DNA of 64,000 bases from Arthrobacter sp. B3I9 (GCF_030816935.1 NZ_JAUSYO010000001.1:1488001-1552000); one strand, 5' to 3'; shown: positions 17,813-28,112, counted from the first letter of the stretch. A program made the numbers and translations. The notes: generated by a model not told the origin, from the sequence alone.

Positions 17813-18946
17813 ATGAGTCTCGGGGAGTCACACGCATCATCAGCTGCATCATCATCGGCGGCATCACCGTCGGCTGCGTCACCGTCTGCTGCGTCGCCGC
17901 CGCCCGGAAGCGAACCACCGTCGGGCACGCCCACCGCTCCGGGACGGGGCCTGCTCGCCAACCACCTGCGGAACACGGTTCTCCCGGTGCGCCCTGCCCT
18001 CATCGACCGGGGATCGGCCGCCAGGGTCCAGCCGGGCATGCTGGAAAACCTTGTCTCCTCCGGAAGGGCGCGGGCCGTGGTGCTTTCCGGACGGCAGGCC
18101 CTCATCGACGGCGGCGGCCTCGTCCTGCTGGACGCCGCAGAACTGGCCGACCACCTCCGGGACACTGACTACGCCCCGGACCAGCTGGTCTACCTTGGCA
18201 CGGCGTTGCCGGGGTCCGACCTTGAGACCGGCACCGAGCTGGTCCTCTTCCTCCTGCCGCGGCAGTTCGAGGTCAAGGCAGAGGAATTCGAGCCGCACAT
18301 CGCGGGTATCCCCGCCGGGGCACAGTGGGCGGGTTTCCGGGACGTCGCCGCCCGCCTGAACCCGACGGAAACCGCCCTTTTCATCGAGGCCAGCGCCATC
18401 GCCAACTGGCATGCCAGCCACACCCACTGCCCGCGCTGCGGAACCGCCACGCAGCCGGAAGCCGGCGGCTGGGTCCGCCGCTGCCCCGCCGACGGCTCCG
18501 AGCACTTTCCGCGCACGGACCCGGCCATCATCGTCACCGTCATCGGCCCCGACGACCGGATTCTGCTCGGTGGCGGTGGCCCCCTGGACGCCACCAACTA
18601 CTCCACGCTCGCCGGGTTCGTTGAGCCCGGGGAGTCCCTGGAGCAGGCCGTGGTCCGGGAAATCGGCGAGGAAGTCGGAGTCCGCGTCACCGCCTCCCAG
18701 TACCTCGGCTCCCAGTCGTGGCCTTTCCCGGCTTCGCTGATGCTCGGGTTCACGGCGACGACCGAGGACACGACGGCCACTCCCGACGGCGTCGAGGTGA
18801 CCAGGGCGCGGTGGTTCAGCAGGAGTGAACTCCAGGATGCGGTTCTTGCCGGCGAAATCGTGATCTCCAGCCGGCTGTCCATTGCCCGGGCCCTGATCGA
18901 GCACTGGTATGGCGGCATCATCAAAGACCGTGCGGACGTCGGATGA
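17813..18946 (+). CDS. nudC: NAD(+) diphosphatase / RNA de-NADding Nudix hydrolase
   Basis: This 377-residue protein hydrolyses NAD(H) to NMN and AMP and in other bacteria removes NAD caps from RNA. The Nudix box spans GFVEPGESLEQAVVREI plus GEEVGV and fits the GX5EX7REUXEEXGU pattern. The zinc ribbon has C206-X2-C209-X14-C224, but the fourth position is not Cys; Asp227 or His231 are nearby, as I recall for actinobacterial members. The NudC specificity motif SQPWPFPxS appears as SQSWPFPAS, with Ser for Pro. The first 45 residues are a Ser/Ala/Pro-rich repeat (AASPSAASPSAAS) absent from the catalytic fold. The ATG at 17813 was chosen; upstream codons overlap the divergent promoter region. Confidence 0.92.
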   Translation: MSLGESHASSAASSSAASPSAASPSAASPPPGSEPPSGTPTAPGRGLLANHLRNTVLPVRPALIDRGSAARVQPGMLENLVSSGRARAVVLSGRQALIDGGGLVLLDAAELADHLRDTDYAPDQLVYLGTALPGSDLETGTELVLFLLPRQFEVKAEEFEPHIAGIPAGAQWAGFRDVAARLNPTETALFIEASAIANWHASHTHCPRCGTATQPEAGGWVRRCPADGSEHFPRTDPAIIVTVIGPDDRILLGGGGPLDATNYSTLAGFVEPGESLEQAVVREIGEEVGVRVTASQYLGSQSWPFPASLMLGFTATTEDTTATPDGVEVTRARWFSRSELQDAVLAGEIVISSRLSIARALIEHWYGGIIKDRADVG

Positions 18947-19025
18947 CGCACGGATGAAAGCCCCAGCCGCCGCGGGCGTACGCTGCGCCCGCCCATCGAA
19001 AACACCAAGTGATTAAGCACATGAA

Positions 19026-21233
19026 GTGACAACAGAGAACGTGAACACCAGTACCTTTCCCGGGCTCCTGCCCGACGCCGAAACCCGGGGCGGCGGGGCC
19101 GAACGGGTGTCCCCCGAGCCGGACAGCTCCCTTGAGGAGCGCATCCTCGGCGGCCTCGACGCCGAACAGCGTGAGGTTGCCAGCACGCTGAACGGCCCGA
19201 TGTGCGTGCTGGCGGGCGCCGGTACCGGCAAGACCCGCGCCATCACCCACCGGATCGCGTACGGCGTCCACTCGGGCGTCTACAGCCCGCAGCGGCTCCT
19301 GGCCGTCACGTTCACCGCCCGCGCAGCGGCCGAAATGCGCAGCAGGCTCAGGGACCTCGGCGTCGGAAACGTCCAGGCCCGAACCTTCCACGCCGCGGCG
19401 CTCCGCCAGCTCCAGTACTTCTGGCCCCAGGCGGTCGGCGGCGCGCTGCCGAACCTGCTGGACCACAAGGCGCAGATGATCGCCGAGGCCGCGCGCCGGC
19501 TCCGGCTCAGTACAGACCGCGCCTCGATCCGGGACCTGGCCTCCGAAATCGAGTGGGCCAAGGTGTCGATGCTGACCCCGGCGAATTACCTCGAAAACGC
19601 GCAAGGGCGCGGGAACCCGGGCGGCTTCGACCTCACGGCGGTGGCCCGGGTCTTCCAGTCCTACGAGGACGTCAAGACCGACCGCAACGTGATCGACTTC
19701 GAGGATGTCCTGCTGATTACGGTGGGCATCCTGCAGGAGGACCCGAAGGTTGCCGCCACGGTCCGGGAGCAGTACCGGCATTTCGTCGTGGACGAGTATC
19801 AGGACGTTTCGCCGCTCCAGCAGCGGCTGCTGGAGCTGTGGCTCGGCGGCCGCGACGAGCTGTGTGTCGTGGGCGACGCCAGCCAGACCATCTACTCGTT
19901 CACCGGCGCCTCCCCGAAGCACCTGCTGGGTTTCAAAGCGATGTACCCGGGCGCCAATGTGGTCAAGCTGATCCGCGACTACCGTTCCACGCCGCAGGTG
20001 GTGAAGCTGGCCAACGACCTGCTTGCCGGCAGACGCAGCGGCGGCCAGGTGGCGGACGCGGCCTGGGCCACTCCCTTGCAGCTCGTGGCGCAGCGCCCGG
20101 CGGGTCCGGTGCCCCAATTCACCGAATGTTCGGACGACGAGGCGGAGGCCGCCACCGTGGCCGTCAAGGTCCGCGCGCTGCTCGACGCCGGCACCCCGGC
20201 GAGCCAGATTGCCGTGCTGTTCCGCACCAACGGGCAGTCCGAGGCATACGAGCAGGCCCTGGCCTCGGCCGGCATCGGCTACCAGCTGCGCGGGGGTGAG
20301 CGCTTCTTCGCCCGCAAGGAGGTCCGCGACGCCATCCTCCAGCTGCGGGCCGCCACGCGCGCCGTGGCTGAAACGTCCAGCCCCGAACCGCTCGGCCAAA
20401 TGGTCCGCGACATTGTCGCGTCCCTGGGCTACACCGACACGGCGCCCCACAGCGGCGGGGCGCTCCGGGAGCGCTGGGAATCGCTGGCGGCGCTGGTCGC
20501 ACTGGCCGATGAGCTCGTGCTCAGCCGCGGGGAACAGTTCACCCTGGCGGACTTCGTCAACGAACTCCAGGAACGCTCCCTCGCCCAGCACGCTCCGACG
20601 GTCCAAGGCGTGACCCTGGCATCACTGCACGCTGCCAAGGGCCTGGAATGGGACGCCGTCTTCCTCGTAGGACTGAGTGAAGGACTCATGCCGATCTCCT
20701 TCGCGGACACTCCCGAAGCCGTGGACGAGGAACGGCGCCTGCTGTATGTCGGGATAACCCGGGCCCGGGAGCACCTGTTCCTGTCCTGGTCCACCGCGAG
20801 GACCCCCGGCGGCCGCGCCAACCGGAAGCCCTCCCGCTTCCTGGACGGACTGCGCCCCGACTCCGTTGCCAGTTCCGCGGTCCGCGGCGCCGGCGCCGCG
20901 CCGCGCCGGAAGGCAGCCGTTCCCGCGTCGTGCCGGGTCTGCGGAAGCATGCTCTCCTCCGGTGCCGAGCGCAAGGTGGGGCGGTGCAGCCAGTGCCCGC
21001 CCAGCTACGAGGAACAGACCTTCGACGCGCTCCGGCAATGGCGCAAGGAGGTGGCCCTGGCCGCGGATGTTCCGGCCTTCGTGGTCTTCACCGACGCCAC
21101 CTTGACGGCCATCGCCGAGGCCCGCCCCGGATCGCTCGAAGAACTGGCCAAGCTCGCCGGTGTGGGTCCGTCAAAGCTGGAGAAGTACGGTGAGGCAGTG
21201 CTGGCCGTTCTCGTCGAAAGCGCAAGCCTCTGA
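19026..21233 (+). CDS. uvrD2: ATP-dependent DNA helicase UvrD2
   Basis: A 735-residue SF1A helicase of the actinobacterial UvrD2 type. Motor motifs are GAGTGKTRAITHR (Walker A), AVTFTARAAAEMRSRL, VVDEYQDVSPLQQ (Walker B), VGDASQTIYSFTGA, SLHAAKGLEWDAVFLVG and RLLYVGITRAREHLFLS. The C-terminus carries the two UvrD2 marks: a tetracysteine module (C636-X2-C639 in CRVCGS and RCSQC about 20 residues later) and an HRDC domain (SLEELAKLAGVGPSKLEKYG). In mycobacteria the tetracysteine and HRDC regions modulate unwinding. The start may be GTG 19026 or GTG 19041; neither has a good ribosome-binding site. It follows nudC by 79 bases and is coupled (TGATG) to the metallopeptidase gene. Confidence 0.93.
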   Translation: MTTENVNTSTFPGLLPDAETRGGGAERVSPEPDSSLEERILGGLDAEQREVASTLNGPMCVLAGAGTGKTRAITHRIAYGVHSGVYSPQRLLAVTFTARAAAEMRSRLRDLGVGNVQARTFHAAALRQLQYFWPQAVGGALPNLLDHKAQMIAEAARRLRLSTDRASIRDLASEIEWAKVSMLTPANYLENAQGRGNPGGFDLTAVARVFQSYEDVKTDRNVIDFEDVLLITVGILQEDPKVAATVREQYRHFVVDEYQDVSPLQQRLLELWLGGRDELCVVGDASQTIYSFTGASPKHLLGFKAMYPGANVVKLIRDYRSTPQVVKLANDLLAGRRSGGQVADAAWATPLQLVAQRPAGPVPQFTECSDDEAEAATVAVKVRALLDAGTPASQIAVLFRTNGQSEAYEQALASAGIGYQLRGGERFFARKEVRDAILQLRAATRAVAETSSPEPLGQMVRDIVASLGYTDTAPHSGGALRERWESLAALVALADELVLSRGEQFTLADFVNELQERSLAQHAPTVQGVTLASLHAAKGLEWDAVFLVGLSEGLMPISFADTPEAVDEERRLLYVGITRAREHLFLSWSTARTPGGRANRKPSRFLDGLRPDSVASSAVRGAGAAPRRKAAVPASCRVCGSMLSSGAERKVGRCSQCPPSYEEQTFDALRQWRKEVALAADVPAFVVFTDATLTAIAEARPGSLEELAKLAGVGPSKLEKYGEAVLAVLVESASL

Positions 21234-21907
21234 TGGCCGCGGACGCGGCCCGCGCGGCTGGTGGACGGCCCGCACAGTACGCCGCCGCGCCGGGTGTCCC
21301 GCTGACCACGCCGGACGGAGCCCCGGTGGAGGTGCGGCGCTCGGCCCGCCGCCGCCGGACGGTCGCCGCCTTCTGGGAAAACGGCACCGCCGTAGTTGCC
21401 ATCCCTGCGTCCTTCACCCGCACGCAGGAGCGCGAGTGGGTGCACCGGATGCTTGAAAAGCTCCGTCTTCAGGGCGAAAGAGGAACCCCCGGCGCCGGCA
21501 AGCGCAGGCCGCGCAGCGACGCCGCCCTTGCCGGCCACGCCGCGGAGCTGTCGGCCAAGTACTTCGGTGGCCGCGCCGCGCCGTCGTCGGTCCGCTGGGT
21601 AAGCAACCAGAACTCACGGTGGGGGTCGGCGACGCCCTCAGACGGGAGCATCCGGCTTTCCGAGAAACTCAGGCCCATGCCGCAATGGGTCATTGACTAT
21701 GTGCTGCTCCACGAGCTGGCACACCTGCTTGTGGCCGCGCACAACGCCGCGTTCTGGCGACTGCTGGAGGCTTATCCCGACACGGAGCGGGCCAAAGCCT
21801 TCCTGGAAGGCGTTTCCTTCGCGACCTCGCGGGGCCTGGCTGAAGACGGCGACGCTTGCGGTTGCGGAGGCGCCGACGGAGGCACCGGTCCAGCAGGGAT
21901 TGACTGA
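21233..21907 (+). CDS. YgjP-like (M48-type) metallopeptidase domain protein
   Basis: The 224-residue protein carries the zincin signature HELAHLLVAAHNAAFW: two His of HEXXH plus a His six residues on, as in the YgjP/WLM group. The preceding RWGSATPSDGSIRLSEKLRPMP segment (split by WVSNQNS) is also typical. The N-terminal third (QREWVHRMLEKL region) is basic and charged. Substrate is unknown; YgjP relatives have been tied to nucleotide metabolism or proteolysis, so no reaction is assigned. The ATG shares its A with the uvrD2 stop (TGATG), so translation is coupled. A strong hairpin at 21946-21985 ends the unit. Confidence 0.85.
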   Translation: MAADAARAAGGRPAQYAAAPGVPLTTPDGAPVEVRRSARRRRTVAAFWENGTAVVAIPASFTRTQEREWVHRMLEKLRLQGERGTPGAGKRRPRSDAALAGHAAELSAKYFGGRAAPSSVRWVSNQNSRWGSATPSDGSIRLSEKLRPMPQWVIDYVLLHELAHLLVAAHNAAFWRLLEAYPDTERAKAFLEGVSFATSRGLAEDGDACGCGGADGGTGPAGID

Positions 21908-21945
21908 CGAACGGTTGCCCGGGGCGGGAGCCCACGCAGGTGCCG

Positions 21946-21985
21946 AAAAGCCCCGGCGGGAACCGAAGTTCCCGCCGGGGCTTTT
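21946..21985. terminator. Bidirectional intrinsic terminator
   Basis: Arms AAAAGCCCCGGCGGGAAC and GTTCCCGCCGGGGCTTTT form a perfect 18-base stem with a CGAA loop. T runs follow on both strands, and the flanking genes converge on it. Confidence 0.93.
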
Positions 21986-22031
21986 CGCTGTTACTGCGCC
22001 GCCCGTTGCCGGTGATCCGGCCGGTGCACTG

Positions 22032-23495
22032 CTACGGCTTGGGGCTGCCGCCTTCTTCCGGAGCGTCATCCGGGCCCTGTTCCTCGGACCGGTGTTCTCC
22101 GGATTCCGGAGTTCCGGCCTCACCTGCGGCAGACTCTCCGCCCGCAGGTTCGTCGAAGCCGCCGCTCAGCAGCTTCTGCAGCGCGTCGTCCACCTCAGAG
22201 TCGCTCGCCTCGGCGAGCTGCCGGCGGGCGCTGAAACCCTGTGGGTCATCCAGGTCCTCGGCAGTGGGAAGCAGATCGGGGTGCTGCCAGATGGCGTCCC
22301 GGCCCTCTGCGCCGCGCTCTTCTTTCAGGAGGGCCCACAGTGTGGCGGCCTCCCTGAGCCTGCGCGGACGCAGTTCCAGCCCGACGAGGGAGGAGAACGC
22401 ATGTTCAGCGGGGCCACCGGTGGCGCGGCGCCGGCGGACGGTCTCGCGAAGGGCGCCGGCGGAGGGCAGCAGCTTTTCGGTAGCCGCCCACGTGAGTTCG
22501 TCGACCCAGCCCTCCACCAGGGCGAGGGCCGTCTCCAGCTTCTCCAGGGCTTGTTCCTGCGCCGGCGTGCGCTGCGGCATGAAAACGCCCTGCGACAACG
22601 CCTCCTGGATGCCCTCGGGGTTGCTGGGGTCCAGCTCCCGGGCGAGTTCCTCGATCCGTGACGTGTCGATGTGGATGCCGCGGGCGTAGGCCTCGATTGC
22701 GCCGAGCAGGTGGCCCCGGAGCCAGGGGACCTGCACGAAGAGCCGGGCATGGGCCGCCTCGCGGACGGCCAGGAACAGCCGGATGTCGTTCTCCGGCAGG
22801 CTGAGGCCTTCACCGAATTTCGCCACGTTGGAGGGCAGCAGCGCCATCTCAAGGTCGGCCAGCGGAACGCCGATGTCGGTGGAGCTGACAACGTCGGCTG
22901 ACAGGGCGCCGATCGCCTGGCCCAGCTGCATGCCGAAGATCGCCCCGCCCATGTTCTGCAGCATGGAGGACGCGCCGCCCATCATGGACTTCATCTCTTC
23001 GGGCATCTGTTCCGTCATCGCCGAGGACAGCGCGTTTGCGATGCTGTTGGCGACCGGCTCGGTCAGCCGCTTCCACGTCCCGAGGGTCTCCTCGACCCAT
23101 TCGGCCCGGGACCATGCCCGGCCGATCAGTCCGGTTGCCGGCAGGCCGGTGACCTGGTCAAGCCAGAGCTCGGCGAGGCGCAGGGCTTCGTCGACTTCGC
23201 GGTTCTGCTGGGCAGTGACGGAGGGGTCGGAACCGCTCGCAGCCACCCGCCGTGCATTCTCATGCGCCAGCTGCCAGTTGACGGGTCCTTCGGACGTGGC
23301 GCTCATCATCGCCTGGACCTGCGAAAACATCTGCGCGAGGAGGTTCGGGTCGTCCGGGAGACCGGCGGCCTTGGCGAGTTCCGCGGGATCGATATTGCCC
23401 ATGCCCTGACCGCCCATCAGGTTCTTCAGCATCTCGGCCAGCGGATCCTTGGGTTCCTCGTCGCCATTGGACGGATTGAGTGGGTTTGAGGTCAT
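22032..23495 (-). CDS. Zinc-dependent metalloprotease-like protein (DUF2342/Zincin_2)
   Basis: A 487-residue protein of the actinobacterial DUF2342 family. It starts with Asn/Pro-rich MTSNPLNPSNGDEEPKDP and has helical segments; LPENDIRLFLAVREAAHARLF (split at LPEND) around residues 245-252 is the putative metal site. Only EXXH is seen, with Arg where a classical HEXXH has its first His. The region SMMGGASSMLQNMGG... is Gly/Met-rich, and RPRRLREAATLWALLKEERG near the C-terminus is a conserved family block. Function is unknown. It is divergent from the Lon-like protease gene; from memory the same pair adjoins UPF0182 in mycobacteria. A GGCGGGAAC ribosome-binding site precedes the ATG. Confidence 0.85.
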   Translation of the reverse strand: MTSNPLNPSNGDEEPKDPLAEMLKNLMGGQGMGNIDPAELAKAAGLPDDPNLLAQMFSQVQAMMSATSEGPVNWQLAHENARRVAASGSDPSVTAQQNREVDEALRLAELWLDQVTGLPATGLIGRAWSRAEWVEETLGTWKRLTEPVANSIANALSSAMTEQMPEEMKSMMGGASSMLQNMGGAIFGMQLGQAIGALSADVVSSTDIGVPLADLEMALLPSNVAKFGEGLSLPENDIRLFLAVREAAHARLFVQVPWLRGHLLGAIEAYARGIHIDTSRIEELARELDPSNPEGIQEALSQGVFMPQRTPAQEQALEKLETALALVEGWVDELTWAATEKLLPSAGALRETVRRRRATGGPAEHAFSSLVGLELRPRRLREAATLWALLKEERGAEGRDAIWQHPDLLPTAEDLDDPQGFSARRQLAEASDSEVDDALQKLLSGGFDEPAGGESAAGEAGTPESGEHRSEEQGPDDAPEEGGSPKP

Positions 23496-23736
23496 GTTCC
23501 CGCCGATCGTCGGTGTGGCTTTTTCTCAACTTCACGGTACCCCGCAGCGAGAGGGGCTGTCTGCCGAAAGAGTGTCCCGTTCGCTCTAGGCAAAGACCCC
23601 ATGCGCCGGGCCGCCGTAGCGGTGAGCGCGTACTGTTAGAAGCTGGAATATTTGCAGGCGGCGGCCGAGGCTGCGGCGGGGGTGCGCTGTTCACGGGGTC
23701 CGCAGGTCCCGGGCGCCGGCAGGGAGAGGTCTGACA

Positions 23737-24885
23737 TTGACGATTACCCAGGGTGAGCAGCCCGCCAGTGAGCCGGCGCCCGGCCAGACGCAGGGCCGCA
23801 GGGCAATCCTCGGGGGAGGGCGCCCTCCGCGCACGAAGGACAAGCGGTCCTCGGCCATGCTCGTCTCGGGCCTCCTGGCCCTGGGGCTGGGCATCACCGC
23901 GGTGACCCTGCCCGTTCCCTACGTCGTGGAATCGCCTGGTCCGATCTTCAACACCCTTGGCGATGACCACGGTAAGCCGGTCATCAGCGTCACCGGGCAC
24001 GAGAGCTTCCCCGCCAAGGGCAACCTTGACCTCACCACCGTGTATGTCGACGGCGGCCCCAACGGGCCCGTCAGCGTCTTCGAAGCCTTCTCGGCCTGGC
24101 TGGACCGTACGAAGGCGGTGTACCCCGAGGAACTGATCTATCCGAAGGGCGTGACCAAGGAGCAGTCCCAGCAGGAGAACGCGGTCGCGATGACCACCTC
24201 GCAGGAAAACGCGGTCGCCTCCGCGCTCAAGGAACTCAACATCCCGTTCGAGCAGAAGATGCAGGTCGCGGGCCTCTCGGACGGGTCCGCCTCCAGCGGG
24301 AAACTGCAGGAAGGCGACACGCTGGTCGCCATCAATGACAGGCCGATCACCGCCCTGGGCGTCGTCCAGGCGGAGCTGGCCGCCGGCAACGGGGCGCCGG
24401 TGACTGTCGCCGTCGACCGCGGCGGCAGCCGGATCCCTGTCGCCATCACTCCTGCCAAGGCCGCCACCGGCCGCTTCATCCTGGGCGTGATGCTCCAGTA
24501 CAAGTTCACGTTCCCCTTCGAGGTCAAGATCTCGCTGGACAAAGTCGGCGGTCCCAGCGCAGGAATGATGTTCGCCCTGGGGATCATCGACACTGTCACC
24601 CCCGGCGACCTCACCGGCGGCAAACACGTCGCGGGTACCGGGACCATCACTCCCGACGGCGTCGTCGGCCCGATCGGCGGCATCAGCCAGAAAATGCAGG
24701 GGGCACGGTCCGGCGGGGCCACCCTGTTCCTGGCGCCCGCCGACAACTGCGAGGACGTCACCGGGCATATCCCGGCCGGGCTGCAGGTGGTCAAAGTGGA
24801 GAATCTGGGTGAGGCGCGGAAGGCGGTCGAGCTGGCCGCGTCAGGGGCCGACACATCCGGGCTTCCCGCCTGTCCGAGCAACTAG
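23737..24885 (+). CDS. Membrane-anchored PDZ and Lon-like serine protease (YlbL family)
   Basis: This 382-residue protein has an N-terminal anchor (SAMLVSGLLALGLGITAVTL, residues 39-58), an extracytoplasmic PDZ domain around 180-245 (SGKLQEGDTLVAINDRPITA) and a Lon-type protease domain. The catalytic pair is present: Ser274 in VGGPSAGMMFALGI and Lys319 in GGISQKMQGARSGG. It lacks the AAA ATPase of true Lon, as usual for the YlbL group, which degrades membrane or secreted proteins. The TTG at 23737 has GAGAGG upstream and is the only start that includes the basic segment before the anchor. It is divergent from the DUF2342 gene. Confidence 0.92.
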   Translation: MTITQGEQPASEPAPGQTQGRRAILGGGRPPRTKDKRSSAMLVSGLLALGLGITAVTLPVPYVVESPGPIFNTLGDDHGKPVISVTGHESFPAKGNLDLTTVYVDGGPNGPVSVFEAFSAWLDRTKAVYPEELIYPKGVTKEQSQQENAVAMTTSQENAVASALKELNIPFEQKMQVAGLSDGSASSGKLQEGDTLVAINDRPITALGVVQAELAAGNGAPVTVAVDRGGSRIPVAITPAKAATGRFILGVMLQYKFTFPFEVKISLDKVGGPSAGMMFALGIIDTVTPGDLTGGKHVAGTGTITPDGVVGPIGGISQKMQGARSGGATLFLAPADNCEDVTGHIPAGLQVVKVENLGEARKAVELAASGADTSGLPACPSN

Positions 24886-24888
24886 ACT
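24883..24888 (+). promoter_or_regulatory. Candidate -10 box overlapping the ylbL-type stop codon
   Basis: TAGACT, inside CTAGACTGG, overlaps the TAG stop. The same nine-base string occurs at 61350 and 52585 upstream of other genes, so it may be a promoter for the UPF0182 gene. Confidence 0.3.
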
Positions 24889-24970
24889 GGCCGCGGAACT
24901 AAGCTCTACCGCCACTCGTGGCACCTATGAGGGGTGCCTCCGCCTGCCCGGGCGGGTGGCCGCCGTCGAT

Positions 24971-24976
24971 ACAATG
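24971..24976 (+). promoter_or_regulatory. Candidate -10 box upstream of the UPF0182 gene
   Basis: TACAAT in GTCGATACAATG is a near-consensus -10 element, 75 bases before the TTG start, in otherwise GC-rich sequence. No -35 element is evident. Confidence 0.4.
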
Positions 24977-25045
24977 CAGCAACACATCTTGACCCGCACC
25001 GACTGATCACCACACCCAGCAACTGACAGCTATGAGGTACCGAGT

Positions 25046-28018
25046 TTGTCCCGTCCCGCCAGCACCGTTCCGCCCGGAAGACCGCAGACACGACGAGGCG
25101 CACTGACGCCGACGTTGATCGTCGTGGCCCTGATCGTGGTCGGGTTCATCTTCTTCGCCAATGTCTGGACGGATGTCCTCTGGTACCAGCAGCTGGGCTT
25201 CTTCGAAGTCTTCCTGACCGAAAACCTGGCCCGCATCGTGATCTTCCTCGCGGGCTTCGCCGTCATGTTCGCGGCCGTGTTCTTCGCCATCCGGATCGCG
25301 TACCACGCGCGGCCGGTGTACGCTCCGGACTCGGACATCCGGGACAACCTGAACCGCTACCAGGTCCAGCTGGAACCGGTCCGCCGGGTCGTCATGGTGG
25401 GGCTGCCGATCCTGTTCGGCCTCTTCGCGGGCAGCGCCGCGGCGAGCCAGTGGCAAAAGGTGCTGCTGTTCCTGAACCAGGAGCCCTTCGGCAAGTCCGA
25501 TCCCCAGTTCAACATGGACATCAGCTTCTACCTGATGACCCTGCCGTTCCTCGGCTTCGTCACGGGCTTCCTGATCAGCGTCACCATAGTCGCCGGCCTC
25601 GCCGGGATCCTAACGCACTACCTCTACGGCAGCATCCGGATCATGGAACGCGGAATCTTCACCAGCCGGGCTGCCCAGATCCACCTTGCAGTCACCGGCG
25701 CGGCGTTCCTGCTGCTGCTCGGCGCTAACTTCTGGCTTGACCGCTACTCCGCCGTACAGAACAGCGGCGGCCGGTGGGCCGGCGCGCTGTACACGGACGT
25801 CAACGCCGTGATCCCCACGAAATCCATCCTTGCCGTGGCGGCGGCCCTCGTCGCCGTGCTCTTCATCGTCGCTGCCGTGATCGGAAAATGGCGCCTGCCC
25901 GTGATCGGCACGGCGATGCTCGTGATCACCTCGATCCTGGCCGGAGGCGTGTACCCCTGGGTGATCCAGCAGTTCCAGGTCCGTCCCTCCGAGCAGACCC
26001 TGGAAAAGCCGTTCATCGAGCGCAACATCAACATGACCAGGGATGCCTACGGCCTGGATAAGGTGCAGGAGAAGCGGTACAACGCCACGACCAACGCCGC
26101 TACCGGCGCCCTGGCTTCGGACGCGGAGACCACTGCCAACATCCGCCTCCTGGACCCGAACCTCATCTCCGATGCGTTCGCGCAGCTTGAGCAGTACCGG
26201 CCCTACTACCAGTTTCCCAAGGCCCTGAATGTGGACCGCTACGAGGTGGACGGCAAGGTCCAGGACACCGTCATCGCGGTCCGGGAGCTCAACCCGGACG
26301 GTCTTGCCACCAACCAGCAGTCCTGGCTGAACCGCCACGTGGTCTACACGCACGGGTACGGCGTCGTTGCCGCCAAGGGCAACAAGTTCACCGCTGACGG
26401 CAAGCCGGACTTCCTCCAGGCCGGCATCCCCTCCAACGGTGTGCTCGGCAACGACTCGACGTACCAGCCGCGAATCTACTTCGGCGAAGACTCGCCCGAG
26501 TACTCGATTGTCGGCGCCCCGGAGGGTGCCCCTCACCGCGAGCAGGACCGGCCGGCAGGCAAGGAAGGCGACGCGGAAACGCAGTACACCTTCACCGGCA
26601 ACGGCGGTCCCAACGTGGGCAGCTTCTTCAACAGGGTCCTCTACTCCATCAAGTTCCAGTCCTCCGATCTGCTGCTCTCCGACGGCGTGAACGCCGCATC
26701 CCAGATCCTCTACGACCGCAACCCCCGGGACCGCGTCCAGAAGGTCGCCCCGTACCTGACGGTGGACGGCAACGCCTACCCGGCCGTCGTGGACGGCAGG
26801 GTGAAGTGGATCGTCGACGGCTACACCACCAGCCAGTACTACCCGTACTCCCAGCAGGAGCAGCTCTCCGCTGCCACCACCGACTCGCAGACGACGGCGG
26901 GCCGGGCCGTGGCCCTGCCGAACAACTCGGTGAACTACATCCGCAACTCCGTCAAGGCCACCGTGGACGCCTACGACGGCTCCGTGACCCTGTACGCCTG
27001 GGACGACCAGGACCCCGTACTCAAGGCCTGGCAGAACATCTTCCCGACCTCGCTGAAGCCGTTCTCGGAAATGTCCGGCTCCCTCATGAGCCACGTCCGC
27101 TACCCGGAGGACCTGTTCAAGGTCCAGCGCGAACTCCTGGGCCGCTACCACGTCACCCAGCCGGACAACTTCTACACGAACAACGACGCGTGGAGCGTGC
27201 CCAACGACCCCACGGTCCAGGACGAGGTCAAGCAGCCGCCGTTCTACATGTCCCTGAAGATGCCGGACCAGGAGGCGCCGGCCTTCCAGCTGACTTCCTC
27301 GTTCATTCCGCAGGTGGTTAACGGCACGGCCCGCAACGTGCTTTACGGCTTCCTGGCCGCGGACTCCGACGCCGGCAGCGAAAAGGGCGTGAAGGCCGAG
27401 AGCTACGGCCAGCTGAGACTCCTGCAGATCCCGCCGGAAGCCCAGGTGCCCGGCCCGGGCCAGGCGCAGAACAAGTTCAACTCGGACCCGACGGTCTCCC
27501 AGGCGCTGAACCTGCTGCGCCAGGGCGCGTCGGCGGTGCTGAACGGCAACCTGCTGACACTGCCGGTCGGCGGCGGGCTGCTGTACGTCCAGCCGGTCTA
27601 TCTGCGTTCCACCGGTGAAACCTCGTATCCCACACTGCAGCGCGTGCTGGTGGCGTTCGGGGACAAGATCGGTTTCGCTCCGACCCTGGACGTGGCACTG
27701 AACCAGCTGTTTGGCGGCAACTCCGGCGCCACGGCCGGTGACTCGGCCAACAACGGCCAGACGCCGGCGGTCACCCCGCCGGACGGAGCTGCACCGCCGG
27801 CCGCGGGAACGCCTGACGCGAAAGCAGATCTGAAGGCCGCACTGGACGAAGCCAGCGCAGCCATCAAGGCAGGCCAGGAAGCCCTCGCCAGGGGCGACTT
27901 TGCCGCCTACGGCGACCAGCAGAGGCGGCTCTCCGCGGCACTGCAGAAGGCGCTCGACGCCGAGGCCAAGCTCGGTGCGACCCCCGCGCCCGCGGCGTCC
28001 CCCACGCCGAGCAGCTGA
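25046..28018 (+). CDS. UPF0182 family large membrane protein
   Basis: A 990-residue actinobacterial membrane protein of unknown function. The N-terminal 330 residues contain about seven membrane helices, for example [39 protein letters not shown] and [17 protein letters not shown] is the start of another. The remaining two thirds is a large domain, probably outside, with family blocks such as [15 protein letters not shown] [45 protein letters not shown] and [16 protein letters not shown]. The last 90 residues are Ala-rich and form a likely coiled coil ([20 protein letters not shown]). Start is TTG with TGAGG upstream. It is followed by a strong terminator. Confidence 0.93.
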   Translation: MSRPASTVPPGRPQTRRGALTPTLIVVALIVVGFIFFANVWTDVLWYQQLGFFEVFLTENLARIVIFLAGFAVMFAAVFFAIRIAYHARPVYAPDSDIRDNLNRYQVQLEPVRRVVMVGLPILFGLFAGSAAASQWQKVLLFLNQEPFGKSDPQFNMDISFYLMTLPFLGFVTGFLISVTIVAGLAGILTHYLYGSIRIMERGIFTSRAAQIHLAVTGAAFLLLLGANFWLDRYSAVQNSGGRWAGALYTDVNAVIPTKSILAVAAALVAVLFIVAAVIGKWRLPVIGTAMLVITSILAGGVYPWVIQQFQVRPSEQTLEKPFIERNINMTRDAYGLDKVQEKRYNATTNAATGALASDAETTANIRLLDPNLISDAFAQLEQYRPYYQFPKALNVDRYEVDGKVQDTVIAVRELNPDGLATNQQSWLNRHVVYTHGYGVVAAKGNKFTADGKPDFLQAGIPSNGVLGNDSTYQPRIYFGEDSPEYSIVGAPEGAPHREQDRPAGKEGDAETQYTFTGNGGPNVGSFFNRVLYSIKFQSSDLLLSDGVNAASQILYDRNPRDRVQKVAPYLTVDGNAYPAVVDGRVKWIVDGYTTSQYYPYSQQEQLSAATTDSQTTAGRAVALPNNSVNYIRNSVKATVDAYDGSVTLYAWDDQDPVLKAWQNIFPTSLKPFSEMSGSLMSHVRYPEDLFKVQRELLGRYHVTQPDNFYTNNDAWSVPNDPTVQDEVKQPPFYMSLKMPDQEAPAFQLTSSFIPQVVNGTARNVLYGFLAADSDAGSEKGVKAESYGQLRLLQIPPEAQVPGPGQAQNKFNSDPTVSQALNLLRQGASAVLNGNLLTLPVGGGLLYVQPVYLRSTGETSYPTLQRVLVAFGDKIGFAPTLDVALNQLFGGNSGATAGDSANNGQTPAVTPPDGAAPPAAGTPDAKADLKAALDEASAAIKAGQEALARGDFAAYGDQQRRLSAALQKALDAEAKLGATPAPAASPTPSS

Positions 28019-28043
28019 CTCCGAGGACCCCGACCTCGCCTTC

Positions 28044-28080
28044 AAGCCGGGCCCCGCTCCACCGGAGCGGGGCCCGGCTT
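28044..28080 (+). terminator. Hairpin after the UPF0182 gene
   Basis: Arms AAGCCGGGCCCCGCTCC and GGAGCGGGGCCCGGCTT pair perfectly over 17 bases with an ACC loop. There is only a short T run after it, as is common for high-GC actinobacteria. Confidence 0.85.
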
Positions 28081-28112
28081 CATGTCCGAGACACAGATCA
28101 CGCCACCGGAAT

